Positions 8,772-17,985 of a DNA stretch of 64,000 nt are shown here, one piece after another. Source of the stretch: Burkholderia glumae LMG 2196 = ATCC 33617 (lineage in GTDB: Bacteria > Pseudomonadota > Gammaproteobacteria > Burkholderiales > Burkholderiaceae); assembly GCF_000960995.1 (NCBI RefSeq), contig NZ_CP009435.1:434001-498000 (forward strand), given 5' to 3'. The translations under genes were made by a program, and so were the position numbers. Each line of letters begins with the position of its first letter. Within the stretch, counting starts at the first letter, position 1. The notes under the pieces are model-generated. The model was not told the origin of the DNA. It was given only the letters and a program-made list of their open reading frames with translations, and ran no database searches.

Positions 8772-9488
8772 TCACTGCCCGCCGGCGAGCCAGCGCGCCA
8801 GCCCCAGCAGGGCGATCACCAGCACCACCAATCCCCCCCATGCCCAGGGCTGCAGCGGGTGGCGCGCCGGGCGGTCGCCGGGCGGCGCGTCCTGCGCGCG
8901 GCCCGCCAGCGCCTGGCCGAGCAGCGAGGAATGCGCGCGCGCGCCGCGCAGCGCGGCCGACAACTCGTCGGGGCGCAGGAACACGTGGCGGCGGCGCGGC
9001 TCGGCCGTGGCGAGATTCGGCGCCAGGCCGTGGCGAGCCAGCAGGCTCGCGCTGAATTCGGAGAAGAAATCCTCGGCCAGGCCGTGCAGCGCGTGCTCGA
9101 TCTGGCGCGCGGGCAGCGCCCCCAGCGCGCCGTTGGCGGTGGCGCGAATCCCGTAGTGAATCCGCGTGCCCAACGTGTCGCCGCTGCGCCAGCCGGCCAG
9201 GCGGATCTCGAACTGGCCCCGCAGCATGCCGATGCCCTCGCTGCGCGCGGCGAACTCGAAGGCGCGGCGCGGCCGGCTCGCCGACGGCGAGCGCAGGTGG
9301 ACGCGGACGTCGTAGCGCGCGCGCAACGGCCCGAACGGCACCGTCAACACGAACGTGTAATCGTCAGCGGAAAGCCTGGCGAGCGCCTCGCAATGCTCGA
9401 TGCTCGCCCGCAGCAGCGCCATGTCCTGCAGCGCCGCCCAGACATCCGACGGCGCAAGCGGGATGCACAGCGCGTCGTTCAGCTCCAT
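8772..9488 (-). CDS. CoxG/SRPBCC-family protein with C-terminal membrane anchor
   Basis: 238 residues. The N-terminal 150 residues fit the carbon monoxide dehydrogenase subunit G family (START-like SRPBCC fold): an opening LNDALCIPLAPSDVWAALQD, then alternating beta strands. A Pro/Arg linker (about 165-210) leads to one transmembrane helix (GGLVVLVIALLGLARWL) at the C-terminus. In CO dehydrogenase operons CoxG anchors the enzyme to the membrane, but no cox structural genes lie nearby, so that role is not supported here. GAGGAG sits six bases before the ATG at 9488. Confidence 0.75.
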   Translation of the reverse strand: MELNDALCIPLAPSDVWAALQDMALLRASIEHCEALARLSADDYTFVLTVPFGPLRARYDVRVHLRSPSASRPRRAFEFAARSEGIGMLRGQFEIRLAGWRSGDTLGTRIHYGIRATANGALGALPARQIEHALHGLAEDFFSEFSASLLARHGLAPNLATAEPRRRHVFLRPDELSAALRGARAHSSLLGQALAGRAQDAPPGDRPARHPLQPWAWGGLVVLVIALLGLARWLAGGQ

Positions 9489-9567
9489 GCGTCTCCTCGA
9501 AATCCGCGGTCGCCGCGCCGCCTGCGGTGCCATGCCGGCCGGCGGGCCGGCGGACCGGCGGCGGACG

Positions 9568-9597
9568 TAAAAAAACCACGGCCTGAGCCGTGGTTTT
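9568..9597 (-). terminator. Intrinsic terminator after the 9660-10088 gene
   Basis: CCACGGC (9576-9582) pairs with GCCGTGG (9587-9593) around a CTGA loop, extended by four A-T pairs. On the minus strand a run of seven T follows. It ends the small exported-protein gene before the CoxG-like gene. Confidence 0.88.
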
Positions 9598-9659
9598 CAT
9601 TATCTCGGAAACGCCGCGATCGCGTGCAGGGATCGCGAGCCGGGCCGCTTAGGCCGACT

Positions 9660-10088
9660 TCACTGCGCGTTCCACGAGAACGCCACCTTCGCGCCGCCCT
9701 TGGCGGGCACGCTCACGCTGCGCGTCTCGGTCTTGCCGTTGTAGGACGCACTGACCTTGTAGCTGCCCGGGGCGAGCCGCACCAGCATGTACGGGCCACG
9801 CGTGTCGGCCTTCAGCACTTCGTCGCCGCCATGGCCGACGATCGACACGTGTACGCCCGCCAGGAACTCGCCGCCCTGGCCGGTGAAGCGCAGCGACAGC
9901 GGCCAGTGGTGCTCGGCACGCTGGAACGCGGTCGACTCGTCGAGGCCGACGCCGCCCGACACGTAGCCGACGCTGCCCTGCTGCTGCACGGCCGGCAAGC
10001 CGGCGTCGGTCTGCGCATAGGCTCCGCCGACGAGGCCGACAGCCAGCGCCACGGCAAGCACGTACTTCGAAATGCGTTGATGTTGCAT
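9660..10088 (-). CDS. Small exported protein with carboxypeptidase-regulatory-like beta domain
   Basis: 142 residues. A Sec signal peptide is clear (hydrophobic VLAVALAVGLVGG, cleavage after AYAQ near residue 27). The mature part ends in a beta-sandwich segment (LRFTGQGGEFLAGVHVSI ... LAPGSYKVSASYNGKTETRSV) like carboxypeptidase regulatory or transthyretin-like domains, a fold usually involved in protein or carbohydrate binding. The start at 10088 has GGGAG upstream; the longer frame to 10235 lacks a signal peptide at its start. Single gene with its own terminator. Function unknown; periplasmic location is inferred. Confidence 0.8.
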   Translation of the reverse strand: MQHQRISKYVLAVALAVGLVGGAYAQTDAGLPAVQQQGSVGYVSGGVGLDESTAFQRAEHHWPLSLRFTGQGGEFLAGVHVSIVGHGGDEVLKADTRGPYMLVRLAPGSYKVSASYNGKTETRSVSVPAKGGAKVAFSWNAQ

Positions 10089-10239
10089 GGTTCGTCTCCC
10101 TACTGGGTCGGTAAATCGGAGGCGGCGCGCTCGCACGCGCCGCCGCGTGATCTGGCCGGAGCGGACGCCAGCGCGCCATCCGGCCCGAGCGTAGCTTGGC
10201 ACAGACGGGGCGGCGCCGGCAGCGGCGGCCTTCATCCGC

Positions 10240-11730
10240 TCAGCTCAGATCAACCGGCACGAAGATCTGCGCGTTGTCGCGCTGGATCAGCAGCGCGAGG
10301 CTGTTGCCGGCGCTCTTCACCGCATCGCGCAGCTGCTCGGCGCTCGTCACCGGCCGGCCGTTCACGGCAAGGATCACGTCGCCCGGCTGGATCCCGGCGT
10401 TGGCGGCCGGCCCGGTCGCCTGCTGCACCACCAGCCCGTGCGTGAGCGAGGTGCCGGCGCGTTCCTGCGGGGTCAGTTGCCGCACCGCCACGCCCAGGCG
10501 CCCCTGCTCGGCAGGACCGTCGTTGCTGGCGGTCTGCTGGCTATCGGCCAGCGAGGCCAGCGTCACCGACACGTCCTTCTTCGACTTGTCGCGCCAGATC
10601 TGCAGCTCGGCCTTGGTGCCCGGTTTCAGGCTCGCGATCTGTCCCGGTAGCATGGTGGAGTCCTGCACCGGCACGCCGTTGACCGCCAGGATCACGTCGC
10701 CGGGCTGCAGGCCCGCCTTCGCGGCCGGCCCCTTCGGATCGACCGAGCTGACCAGCGCGCCGTCGGGTTTCGGCAGCCCGAACGAGCTGGCCAGCGTCTG
10801 GTCGAGGCCCTGCACCGCCACGCCGAGCCGGCCGCGGCTGACGTGGCCGGTCTTCACGAGCTCATCCTTGACCTTGATCGCCTCGTTGATCGGAATCGCG
10901 AACGACAGGCCCTGGAAGCCGCCCGTCTGCGAGTAGATCATCGAATTGATGCCGATCACCTCGCCCTGCAGGTTGAACAGCGGGCCGCCCGAGTTGCCGG
11001 GGTTGACCGGCACGTCGGTCTGGATGAACGGCGTGTAGTTCTCGTCGGGCAACGCGCGCGACTTGGCGCTGATGATGCCCGAGGTGACGGTGTTGTCGAA
11101 GCCGTAGGGCGAGCCGATCGCCACCACCCACTGGCCCACCTTGCTCTGCTGCGGATCGCCGATCTTCACGACCGGCAGGCCGGTGGCATCGATCTTCAGC
11201 ACCGCGACGTCGGACTGCTTGTCCGAGCCGATCACCTTGGCACGATACTCGCGCTTGTCGGTCAGCTTGACGGTGATCACGTTGGCGCCGTCGATCACGT
11301 GAGCGTTGGTAAGGATGTAGCCGTCCGGGCTGACGATGAAGCCCGAGCCGAGGCTCGTGCTCGGCTGGTCGTCGGTCTGGCCGCCGCCCATGCCCGGCAC
11401 CTGGCCGTAGAAATGCTTGAAGAACTGGTAGAACGGATCGCTCGGGTCGATCGGCAGTTGCTGCGGACCACCGCCGCCGCGCCGCGCCGACGCCTTCACG
11501 ACGTGCTTCGCGCTGATGTTGACCACGGCCGGGCCGTAGGTCTCGACCAGCCCGGAGAAGTCCGGAATGCCGGTCTTGGCGGCGGCCTCAGCCGGCATCA
11601 GCGCGGCGGCCGAGGCCGGCGTGATGATCTGGGGGGGCTGCGCGTGACGCGTGCCGGCGACATAACCTGCTGACAATGCGGCCGCGACGGCCACGGCGAC
11701 GGCGCTGCGCGCCAGGAAACGAGTCTTCAT
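10240..11730 (-). CDS. degP: DegP/MucD-type periplasmic serine endoprotease (Do family)
   Basis: Periplasmic quality-control protease and chaperone of the HtrA/Do family, 496 residues. A signal peptide or anchor occupies residues 5-30. The trypsin-like domain has the full triad: H144 (TNAHVIDG), D174 (SDVAVLKID) and S247 (NPGNSGGPL). Two PDZ domains follow (about 290-390 and 400-496, each with a PGDVILAVNG motif). The ATG at 11730 is preceded by GAGGAGG. It lies about 110 bases downstream of a QseC/PmrB-like kinase gene on the same strand, with a PmrA-type box in that gap, so control by that two-component system is likely. MucD is an equally good name. Confidence 0.93.
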   Translation of the reverse strand: MKTRFLARSAVAVAVAAALSAGYVAGTRHAQPPQIITPASAAALMPAEAAAKTGIPDFSGLVETYGPAVVNISAKHVVKASARRGGGGPQQLPIDPSDPFYQFFKHFYGQVPGMGGGQTDDQPSTSLGSGFIVSPDGYILTNAHVIDGANVITVKLTDKREYRAKVIGSDKQSDVAVLKIDATGLPVVKIGDPQQSKVGQWVVAIGSPYGFDNTVTSGIISAKSRALPDENYTPFIQTDVPVNPGNSGGPLFNLQGEVIGINSMIYSQTGGFQGLSFAIPINEAIKVKDELVKTGHVSRGRLGVAVQGLDQTLASSFGLPKPDGALVSSVDPKGPAAKAGLQPGDVILAVNGVPVQDSTMLPGQIASLKPGTKAELQIWRDKSKKDVSVTLASLADSQQTASNDGPAEQGRLGVAVRQLTPQERAGTSLTHGLVVQQATGPAANAGIQPGDVILAVNGRPVTSAEQLRDAVKSAGNSLALLIQRDNAQIFVPVDLS

Positions 11731-11773
11731 CGTCACTACCTCCTCATGTTGGTTCGCAGCGTAACGACGCTGT

Positions 11774-11790
11774 CTTAAAGGAGGCTTAAC
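11774..11790 (-). promoter_or_regulatory. PmrA/QseB-type box upstream of degP
   Basis: On the minus strand the sequence reads GTTAAG-CCTCC-TTTAAG: two TTAAG half-sites in direct orientation with a five-base spacer. This matches the (C/T)TTAAG-N5-(C/T)TTAAG site known for PmrA/BasR and QseB. It ends 44 bases before the degP start codon, a typical activator position, and lies just downstream of the genes for a PmrA/QseB-like regulator and its kinase. Site identity is seen; the regulatory link is inferred. Confidence 0.65.
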
Positions 11791-11840
11791 CGAACCGGGG
11801 CCAGAGCCAAAGGCCAGGCCGGGCGGCATTCAAACAGCTT

Positions 11841-13160
11841 TCAAGGGCGCCGCGCGGCGGCGAACGCGAGCGTCACCAGCAGCCCGCCCGCGTCCGACTC
11901 GCCGAGCGTGACCACGGCGCCCTGCTGCGCGGCCACGCGCTTGACGATCGCGAGCCCGAGGCCGCTGCCCGACACGTCGGTACGCGCGCGCGCGGACGAG
12001 TCGCGGTAGAAGCGGTCGAACACGCGCTCGCGCTCGTCGGGCGGAATGCCCGGTCCGCTGTCGGCGATCCGCACCAGCGCCGGGCCGTCCGGCGCGAAGC
12101 CGAGCGAGACGTCGATGCGGCCGCCGTCGGGCGTGTATTTCACGGCGTTGTCGAGCACGTTGTTGATCATCACGCGCAGCGCGCCGATGTCGGCGTCGAT
12201 CACGGCCGGCTCGGTCGCCTCGATGCCGAGGTCGATGCCGCGCTTCTGCGCCACGATCGCATAGGCGCTCACGCAGCCGGCCAGCACCTCGTCGAGCGCG
12301 ACCGGCTCGATCACGCCGGCGCCGTCGGGCTCCGAGCGCGCCAGCGCGAGCAACTGCTCGGCCAGGCGCGTGGCGCGCGTCACGCCGTTCTGCAGGTCGG
12401 CGAGCGCCTCGCGGCGCGTCTCGTCGTCCTGCGCGCGCGCCACCAGCTGGGCCTGGATCTGCACCGCGGCAAGCGGCGTGCGCAACTCGTGGGCGGCATC
12501 GGCGACGAACGCCTTCTGCGTGTCGAGCGCGGCCGCCAGCCGCGACAGCAGCCCGTTCAGCGCATGCACGAGCGGCTGCACCTCCAGCGGCAGGCGCGCA
12601 TCGGGCAGCGGATCGAGCGCCTCGGGGCGGCGCGACTCGACCGCGCGCGTGACGCGCCGCAACGGCCGCATGCCGCGCCCGACGATCATCCAGACCGCCG
12701 CGCCGAGGAACGGCAGCAGCACGATCAGCGGCCACAAGGTGCGCAGCGCGACGCTGGCCGCGAGCCGGTTGCGCACCGACACCGGCTGCGCGAGCTGCAC
12801 CACGTTGTCGCCGACGATCGCCCCGTACACGCGCCACTCGCCGCGATCGGTGTGTTCGGTCGAGAAGCCGAGCTCCGCGCGCGGCGCGATCGGCGCGCGC
12901 GGGTGCGAGAAATACATGAGGTTGCCGTTGCGATTCCAGATCTGGATCACGATGCCCTCGTCGCCGCCGGTGGTGCGCGAACCGAATACCTGCGAGAACG
13001 GCTCGGACGGCAGCGCCGCCGCGATCTCCTGGAGCTGGTAGTCGAACAGCTCGTTGGCCTCGGCGAGCGCCTGGCGGTAGATCAGCCAGCCGGCCGCGCC
13101 CACCCCCGCGACCACGATCGCGAGCAGCCAGATCAGCAATTGATGACGAATCGACCGCAC
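11841..13160 (-). CDS. Sensor histidine kinase, QseC/PmrB/TctE type
   Basis: Inner-membrane sensor kinase, 439 residues, partner of the adjacent response regulator. Order: TM1 (about 7-28), periplasmic sensor (29-140), TM2 (141-162), HAMP-like linker, dimerisation domain with phospho-acceptor H224 in FVADAAHELRTPLAAVQ, and an ATPase domain with N box (INNVLDNAVKYTP), G1 (IADSGPGIPP) and G2 (GSGLGLAIV). It starts with GTG at 13160, only three bases after the regulator stop, so translation is probably coupled. The ligand is unknown; in relatives such kinases sense cations, catecholamines or envelope conditions. DegP downstream suggests an envelope-stress role. Confidence 0.9.
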   Translation of the reverse strand: MRSIRHQLLIWLLAIVVAGVGAAGWLIYRQALAEANELFDYQLQEIAAALPSEPFSQVFGSRTTGGDEGIVIQIWNRNGNLMYFSHPRAPIAPRAELGFSTEHTDRGEWRVYGAIVGDNVVQLAQPVSVRNRLAASVALRTLWPLIVLLPFLGAAVWMIVGRGMRPLRRVTRAVESRRPEALDPLPDARLPLEVQPLVHALNGLLSRLAAALDTQKAFVADAAHELRTPLAAVQIQAQLVARAQDDETRREALADLQNGVTRATRLAEQLLALARSEPDGAGVIEPVALDEVLAGCVSAYAIVAQKRGIDLGIEATEPAVIDADIGALRVMINNVLDNAVKYTPDGGRIDVSLGFAPDGPALVRIADSGPGIPPDERERVFDRFYRDSSARARTDVSGSGLGLAIVKRVAAQQGAVVTLGESDAGGLLVTLAFAAARRP

Positions 13161-13163
13161 GCG

Positions 13164-13826
13164 CTACGCTTCCTTGACGACCATGTAGCCGAGCCCGCGC
13201 ACGTTGCGGATCAGGTCCGAGCCGAGCTTCTTGCGCAGCGCGTGAATGTAGACCTCCACGGTGTTGCTGCCGATCTCCTCGCCCCAGCCGTACATCTTCT
13301 CCTCGAGCTGGCTCTTCGAGAGCACCGCGCCGGGCCGTGCGAGCAGCGCCTCGAGCAGCGCGAACTCGCGCGCCGAAAGCGCCACCGGCGCGCCGTCGAG
13401 CGTGACCTGATGCGAGGCCGGATCGAGCGTGAGCGCGCCGTGGCGGATCACCGATTCGCTGCGCCCGGCCTGGCGGCGGATCAGCGCGCGCATGCGCGCG
13501 GCGAGCTCGTCGAGGTCGAACGGCTTGACGAGGTAGTCGTCGGCGCCGGCGTCGAGCCCCTTCACGCGGTCCGGCACCGCGTCGCGCGCGGTGATGATCA
13601 GCACCGGCAGCGCGTGGCCGCGCGCGCGCGCCGTGCGCAGCACCTCCACGCCGTCGCGCTTGGGCAGCCCGAGATCGAGCAGCATCAGGTCGTAGGTTTC
13701 GCCGCCGAGCGCGGTCAGCGCGGCCTCGCCGTCCTGCACCCAGTCCACCGCGCAGCCATCGGCCTTGAGCGCCTTGCGCACGCCCTCGGCGATCATCCTG
13801 TCGTCTTCGACCAGCAGTATTCGCAT
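13164..13826 (-). CDS. OmpR-family response regulator, QseB/PmrA type
   Basis: Two-component transcription factor, 220 residues. The receiver domain carries the acidic pair E7-D8-D9, phospho-acceptor D51 (LLDLGLPKRDG) and K in DDYLVKPF; the winged helix at about 125-218 ends with the usual RNVRGLGYMV. Similarity in style to BasR/PmrA and QseB is high, including the WGEEIGSNTVEVYIHALRKK segment. The ATG at 13826 gives the normal MRILLVEDD start; an ATG at 13841 would add five residues. First gene of the regulator-kinase pair, divergent from the carboxypeptidase gene across about 140 bases. Confidence 0.92.
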   Translation of the reverse strand: MRILLVEDDRMIAEGVRKALKADGCAVDWVQDGEAALTALGGETYDLMLLDLGLPKRDGVEVLRTARARGHALPVLIITARDAVPDRVKGLDAGADDYLVKPFDLDELAARMRALIRRQAGRSESVIRHGALTLDPASHQVTLDGAPVALSAREFALLEALLARPGAVLSKSQLEEKMYGWGEEIGSNTVEVYIHALRKKLGSDLIRNVRGLGYMVVKEA

Positions 13827-13969
13827 CGTGTCCGCATCCATGACGCCGCAATCAATGGCCTTCATTGTAGCGCCGCGCGCGGCGCATTTCGTCATCCCGG
13901 CCGCGACGCTTGTCTCTACAATGTGCGCTCGCGGCCAAATCCGGCCGGCTTCGCTCTACTCGCTCGTCG

Positions 13970-15526
13970 ATGAATCCCATTCGCCGCCTTACCGTTGTCC
14001 TTCATTCCCGCGCGCGTCACGGGCGCACCGCCCTCGTGCTGGCCGCCTGCGCGGCGCTCGCGTTCGCCGCGCCGGCCGAGGCGCGCAAGAAACCGCGCGC
14101 CGCACGGCGCGCGGCGGCCGTGGCGGCGGCCCCCGCCGCCAGCGTGGCCGCCGCGCGCGGCATCCTGCCGGCCTCGGTGCTGGCCGGGCTGCAACGCGCC
14201 CACGTGCCGGCCGCGAACCTCAGCGTGGTGGTGGAGAAGATCGGCGCGCGCGCGCCGGTGGTGGACTGGAACGGCGAGCGGCCGATGCTGCCGGCCTCGA
14301 CGATGAAGCTCGTGACCACCTACTCGGGGCTCGCGCTGCTCGGCGCCGACTACCGCTACCGCACCAGCGCCTGGGCCGACGGCACGGTCGACCCCACCGG
14401 CACGCTGCACGGCAACCTCTACATCAAGGGCACCGGCGATCCGAAGCTGGTGCCCGAGGAACTGATCGACCTGGTCGACAAGATCCGGCGTGCCGGCATC
14501 GTCAACATCGACGGCGCGCTGGTGCTCGACAAGACCTTCTTCGCGCCGTCCACGCGCGACCTGCCCGCGTTCGACGACGGCACCTTCGCGCCGTACAACG
14601 TCGGCCCCGACCCGCTGCTCTATGCCTTCAAGTCGCTGTCGTTTACGGTCACCCCGGGCGACGGCGGCGCGGTGGCGATCGACGTGCAGCCGCCGCTCGC
14701 GAACCTGACGATCGACAACGAGGTCAGCGAGGGCGGCAGCTCCTGCGCGGCGGCGGCCGCGGCCGCGCGCCCGCATCTGACGACCGACCCCAACGGCGCG
14801 CTGACGGCCGCCTTCGCCGGGCGCTTCCCCCGGCACTGCGAACCGATCACCACCAACATCGCCGTGCTCGATCACTCGCAGTTCTTCTCGCAGGGCTTTC
14901 TCGCGCTGTGGCGCTCGACGGGCGGCATCTTCAACGGCCGCATCGTCGAGGGCAAGGTGCCGACCACGGCGCGCCCGGTGGCCGTCCACCGCGGCCCGGT
15001 GCTGTCGAGCATCGTCTACGACATCAACAAGAACAGCAACAACACCATGGCGCGCAACCTGTTCCTGTCGCTCGGCGCGATCGAGGGCAAGCCGCCCGCC
15101 ACGCCCGAGCAGTCGGCCGGCGTGATCCGCGCGTTCCTCGCCAGAAGCGGCATCGCCATGCCGGAGCTGGTGCTGGAGAACGGCTCGGGCCTGTCGCGCG
15201 AGGAACAGGTGAGCGCGCTGTCGCTCGCCGCGCTGCTGCAGGCGGCCAATGCGAGCCCGGTGGCCCAGCCGTTCATCGACTCGCTGCCGATCGTCGGCGT
15301 GGACGGCACCATGAAGCGGCGCCTGACCAACCAGCCCGTGCTCGGCAACGCGCACATCAAGACCGGCACGCTGCGCGACGTGCGTGCGATCGCCGGCTAC
15401 GTGGCCTCGGCCGACGGCAACAGCTACGTGGTGGTCAGCTTCATCAACGATGCCCATGCGGCCGCCGCGCGCGCGGCCCACGACGCGCTGCTCGAATGGG
15501 TCTACGCGGGGCCGCACGGCAATTGA
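13970..15526 (+). CDS. dacB: D-alanyl-D-alanine carboxypeptidase/endopeptidase, PBP4 (peptidase S13)
   Basis: Periplasmic peptidoglycan hydrolase that trims or cleaves peptide cross-links. 518 residues. An N-terminal Arg-rich start, a hydrophobic helix (about 25-38) and cleavage near AEA form the signal peptide. The S13 catalytic motifs are all present: S110-T-M-K113, S356-N-N358 and K464-T-G466. The open frame extends to 13910, but the ATG at 13970 gives a clean signal peptide. A low-complexity Ala-rich stretch (about 45-65) precedes the enzyme domain. It diverges from the two-component regulator gene and stands alone. Confidence 0.92.
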   Translation: MNPIRRLTVVLHSRARHGRTALVLAACAALAFAAPAEARKKPRAARRAAAVAAAPAASVAAARGILPASVLAGLQRAHVPAANLSVVVEKIGARAPVVDWNGERPMLPASTMKLVTTYSGLALLGADYRYRTSAWADGTVDPTGTLHGNLYIKGTGDPKLVPEELIDLVDKIRRAGIVNIDGALVLDKTFFAPSTRDLPAFDDGTFAPYNVGPDPLLYAFKSLSFTVTPGDGGAVAIDVQPPLANLTIDNEVSEGGSSCAAAAAAARPHLTTDPNGALTAAFAGRFPRHCEPITTNIAVLDHSQFFSQGFLALWRSTGGIFNGRIVEGKVPTTARPVAVHRGPVLSSIVYDINKNSNNTMARNLFLSLGAIEGKPPATPEQSAGVIRAFLARSGIAMPELVLENGSGLSREEQVSALSLAALLQAANASPVAQPFIDSLPIVGVDGTMKRRLTNQPVLGNAHIKTGTLRDVRAIAGYVASADGNSYVVVSFINDAHAAAARAAHDALLEWVYAGPHGN

Positions 15527-15710
15527 GCGGCCCCGGCGGCGCCCCCTCGGGCGCCGCGCCTTGCGGGCAAACCCTGCCCCGAACACTCCCTCTACGGAAC
15601 TTGTCGCGCCGCCGGCGGCGATTGCGTACGCTTGGCCTCTGCATCCCACCCGGCCGGCCATGAACGAGCCGGGGCGATGGCTGACCAGACTCGAAGAGGG
15701 GGAGACCACC

Positions 15711-16676
15711 ATGCAATTCGACGTCGAATTGCTGTTGCTCGCGCTGGCGCCCGTATTCCTGCTCTGCATCGGCTGGGAAGCGTGGCACCTGGCGCGCACA
15801 CGCCCGCAGGACGCCGTCTACGGCTGGCGCGACACGCTCTGCAACGCGGCGCTCGCGCTGATGCACCAGGGCGCCGACAAGCTCGCCTGGCTGGTGGTGC
15901 TCCCGATCTACGCCTACTGCTACGACCACTACCGCATCCACACCTGGCCCGCGGGCTGGCTGCCGTTCCTGGTCCTGTTCGTCGCGCAGGACCTGCTCTA
16001 TTACGGCTTCCACCGCGCGAGCCACCGGGTGCGCTGGCTGTGGGCCGCGCACGTGGTCCACCACTCGTCCGAGCGGCTCAACTTCTCGACCGCGTTCCGC
16101 CAGAGCCTGATGTATCCGGTGGCCGGCATGTGGCTGTTCTGGCTGCCGCTCGCGTTCCTCGGTTTTGCACCGCAGCAGATCGTGGGCGTCGTCCTGATCA
16201 ATCTGGCCTTCCAGTTCTTTGTACACACCCAGACGGTGCCGAAGCTCGGCTGGCTCGAAACCTTCCTGAACACGCCGTCGATCCATCGCGCGCACCACGC
16301 GCGCAACCCGCGCTACATCGACCGCAACTACGCGGGTGTGCTGGTGATCTGGGACCGGCTGTTCGGCAGCTATGCGGAGGAGGATCCGCGCGACCCGCCC
16401 GTCTACGGCATCGTCGAGCCGCTGAACACGCACAATCCGCTCGCCGCGACGTTCCACGAATGGCGCTCGATGGCGGCCGACGCGATCTCGGCGGCCGGCG
16501 CGCGCAACAAGTGGCGCGCGATTTTCGGAGCGCCCGAGTGGGCAAGCGCTTATCATGCGCAGGTTACCGGCGCGCCGCCCACCGCGGCCGCCGCGGCCCG
16601 ACGGGGGCCGGAAGGCACGAGACGGCACGCCGCCGTGCCGCCGGACATCGGGCCTCACGCGTCCGACGACGCGTAA
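15711..16676 (+). CDS. Sterol desaturase / fatty acid hydroxylase family membrane protein
   Basis: Integral membrane di-iron oxygenase-type enzyme, 321 residues. The eight-histidine signature is complete: HRASH, HVVHH, HRAHH, plus a C-terminal NTHNP context. Four or so transmembrane segments surround these motifs. Such bacterial enzymes hydroxylate or desaturate lipids; the substrate here is unknown. AGGGGGAG eight bases upstream supports the ATG at 15711; an in-frame ATG at 15660 (51 bases upstream) is the alternative. The C-terminal 50 residues after the last helix are Pro/Arg-rich and probably disordered. It is followed after 43 bases by the esterase gene, possibly one transcript. Confidence 0.85.
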   Translation: MQFDVELLLLALAPVFLLCIGWEAWHLARTRPQDAVYGWRDTLCNAALALMHQGADKLAWLVVLPIYAYCYDHYRIHTWPAGWLPFLVLFVAQDLLYYGFHRASHRVRWLWAAHVVHHSSERLNFSTAFRQSLMYPVAGMWLFWLPLAFLGFAPQQIVGVVLINLAFQFFVHTQTVPKLGWLETFLNTPSIHRAHHARNPRYIDRNYAGVLVIWDRLFGSYAEEDPRDPPVYGIVEPLNTHNPLAATFHEWRSMAADAISAAGARNKWRAIFGAPEWASAYHAQVTGAPPTAAAAARRGPEGTRRHAAVPPDIGPHASDDA

Positions 16677-16719
16677 CACCAAGCAGTCTGGCCATATATC
16701 TATACGAGGAGATGAACGC

Positions 16720-17862
16720 ATGAAGCCGACCCCCACCGCCACGCCCCGCCAGCCGGGCCGCCTGAAGCGCACGGCGCAGCTGGCAATCGCGAGTGCCGTG
16801 TTTGCGCTGCTCGCCGCCTGCGGCGGCGGTGACGACAACGCCGCGCCCACCCAGACGGCCAGCGTGAAGATGCAGGTCGTGTCGTTCGGCGACAGCCTGT
16901 CCGACGTCGGCACCTACTCGCCGCAGATCCTGCTCGGATTCGGCGGCGGGCGCTTCACCACCAATCCGGGCGAAGTCTGGACCCAGAAGGTGGCCGAGTT
17001 CTACGGCGACACGCTCAAGCCGGCCTATGAAGGCGGGTTCGGCGTGCCGCTGCAGGCCACGGGCGGCCTCGGCTACGCGCAGGGCGGCTCGCGCGTGACG
17101 CAGCAGCCCGGCATCGGCCACGCCGACGCGTCGGTGGCGAACGCCGATTACGCGCAGGCCACCACCACGCCGATCTCGACCCAGGTCCAGCAGTACCTGC
17201 AGCAGTACGGCAGCTTCAACGCGAACCAGATCGTGCTCGTCAACGGCGGCGCCAACGACATCCTGCTGCAGGCGCAGATCGCGCAGGCGGCGGGCGGCAC
17301 GCCGGCCGCGCAGCTCGCGGCGGCCCAGGCGGTGGGCCTCGCCGCGCAGCAGCTGGGCGGGATCATCGCGAAGATCGCCGCCTCGGGCGCGACCCACGTG
17401 TTCGTATCGAACATGCCCGACATCGGCACCACGCCGCTCGCGGTGGCGGGCGGCGCGGCCACGGCGGCCGCGCTCACGCAGCTCTCGGGCCTCTTCAACA
17501 AGACGCTGGCGGGCACGCTGACGGCGCTGAACGTCGACACCACGAAGGTCAAGCTGATGGACACCTTCACGTGGCAGGACGGCATCGGCGCGAACTTGGC
17601 GGCCAACGGCTTCTCGGTCGGCAACACCGGCACCGCCTGCAACCTCACCGCGATGGCCACCGCCGCCGCGAAGGCCGGCGTGGCGCAGGCGAGCGCGTTC
17701 GCCTCGTCGTTGTTCTGCTCGCCGCAGACCTACACGGCCCCCAACGCCGACCAGACCTACATGTTCGCCGACTCGGTCCATCCGAGCACGCGCCTGCATG
17801 CGCTGTTCGCGCAGTTCGTCGAGCAGCAGATCACGGCCTCCGGCGTGGGGGCGCCGAAGTAA
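16720..17862 (+). CDS. SGNH/GDSL-family lipoprotein esterase
   Basis: Secreted or envelope-anchored esterase/lipase, 380 residues. A lipoprotein signal ends at LLAAC with Cys34, followed by a Gly/Asp-rich linker. SGNH blocks: GDSLSDVG with nucleophile S59, a central Gly block (QGGSR), NGGANDI with the Asn, and the D-x-x-H block in DSVHPS near the C-terminus. GAGGAG precedes the ATG at 16720. Substrate unknown; relatives include GDSL lipases and thioesterases. Followed by a strong terminator. Confidence 0.88.
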   Translation: MKPTPTATPRQPGRLKRTAQLAIASAVFALLAACGGGDDNAAPTQTASVKMQVVSFGDSLSDVGTYSPQILLGFGGGRFTTNPGEVWTQKVAEFYGDTLKPAYEGGFGVPLQATGGLGYAQGGSRVTQQPGIGHADASVANADYAQATTTPISTQVQQYLQQYGSFNANQIVLVNGGANDILLQAQIAQAAGGTPAAQLAAAQAVGLAAQQLGGIIAKIAASGATHVFVSNMPDIGTTPLAVAGGAATAAALTQLSGLFNKTLAGTLTALNVDTTKVKLMDTFTWQDGIGANLAANGFSVGNTGTACNLTAMATAAAKAGVAQASAFASSLFCSPQTYTAPNADQTYMFADSVHPSTRLHALFAQFVEQQITASGVGAPK

Positions 17863-17897
17863 GCAGCGAAATCGGCGCCGCCGGGCGCCGCAGACGA

Positions 17898-17929
17898 CAA
17901 CGCCCGGCGCTTGCGCCGGGCGTTGTTTC
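17898..17929 (+). terminator. Intrinsic terminator after the SGNH esterase
   Basis: CAACGCCCGGCG (17898-17909) pairs with CGCCGGGCGTTG (17914-17925) around a four-base loop, followed by TTT. It lies 35 bases after the esterase stop. The convergent tsaC gene ends 57 bases further on. Confidence 0.85.
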
Positions 17930-17985
17930 ATGGACCGCCGGAGCGCCCGGCGGCCCGCTCGCCGCTGAATCGGGTACGCCGCGCT

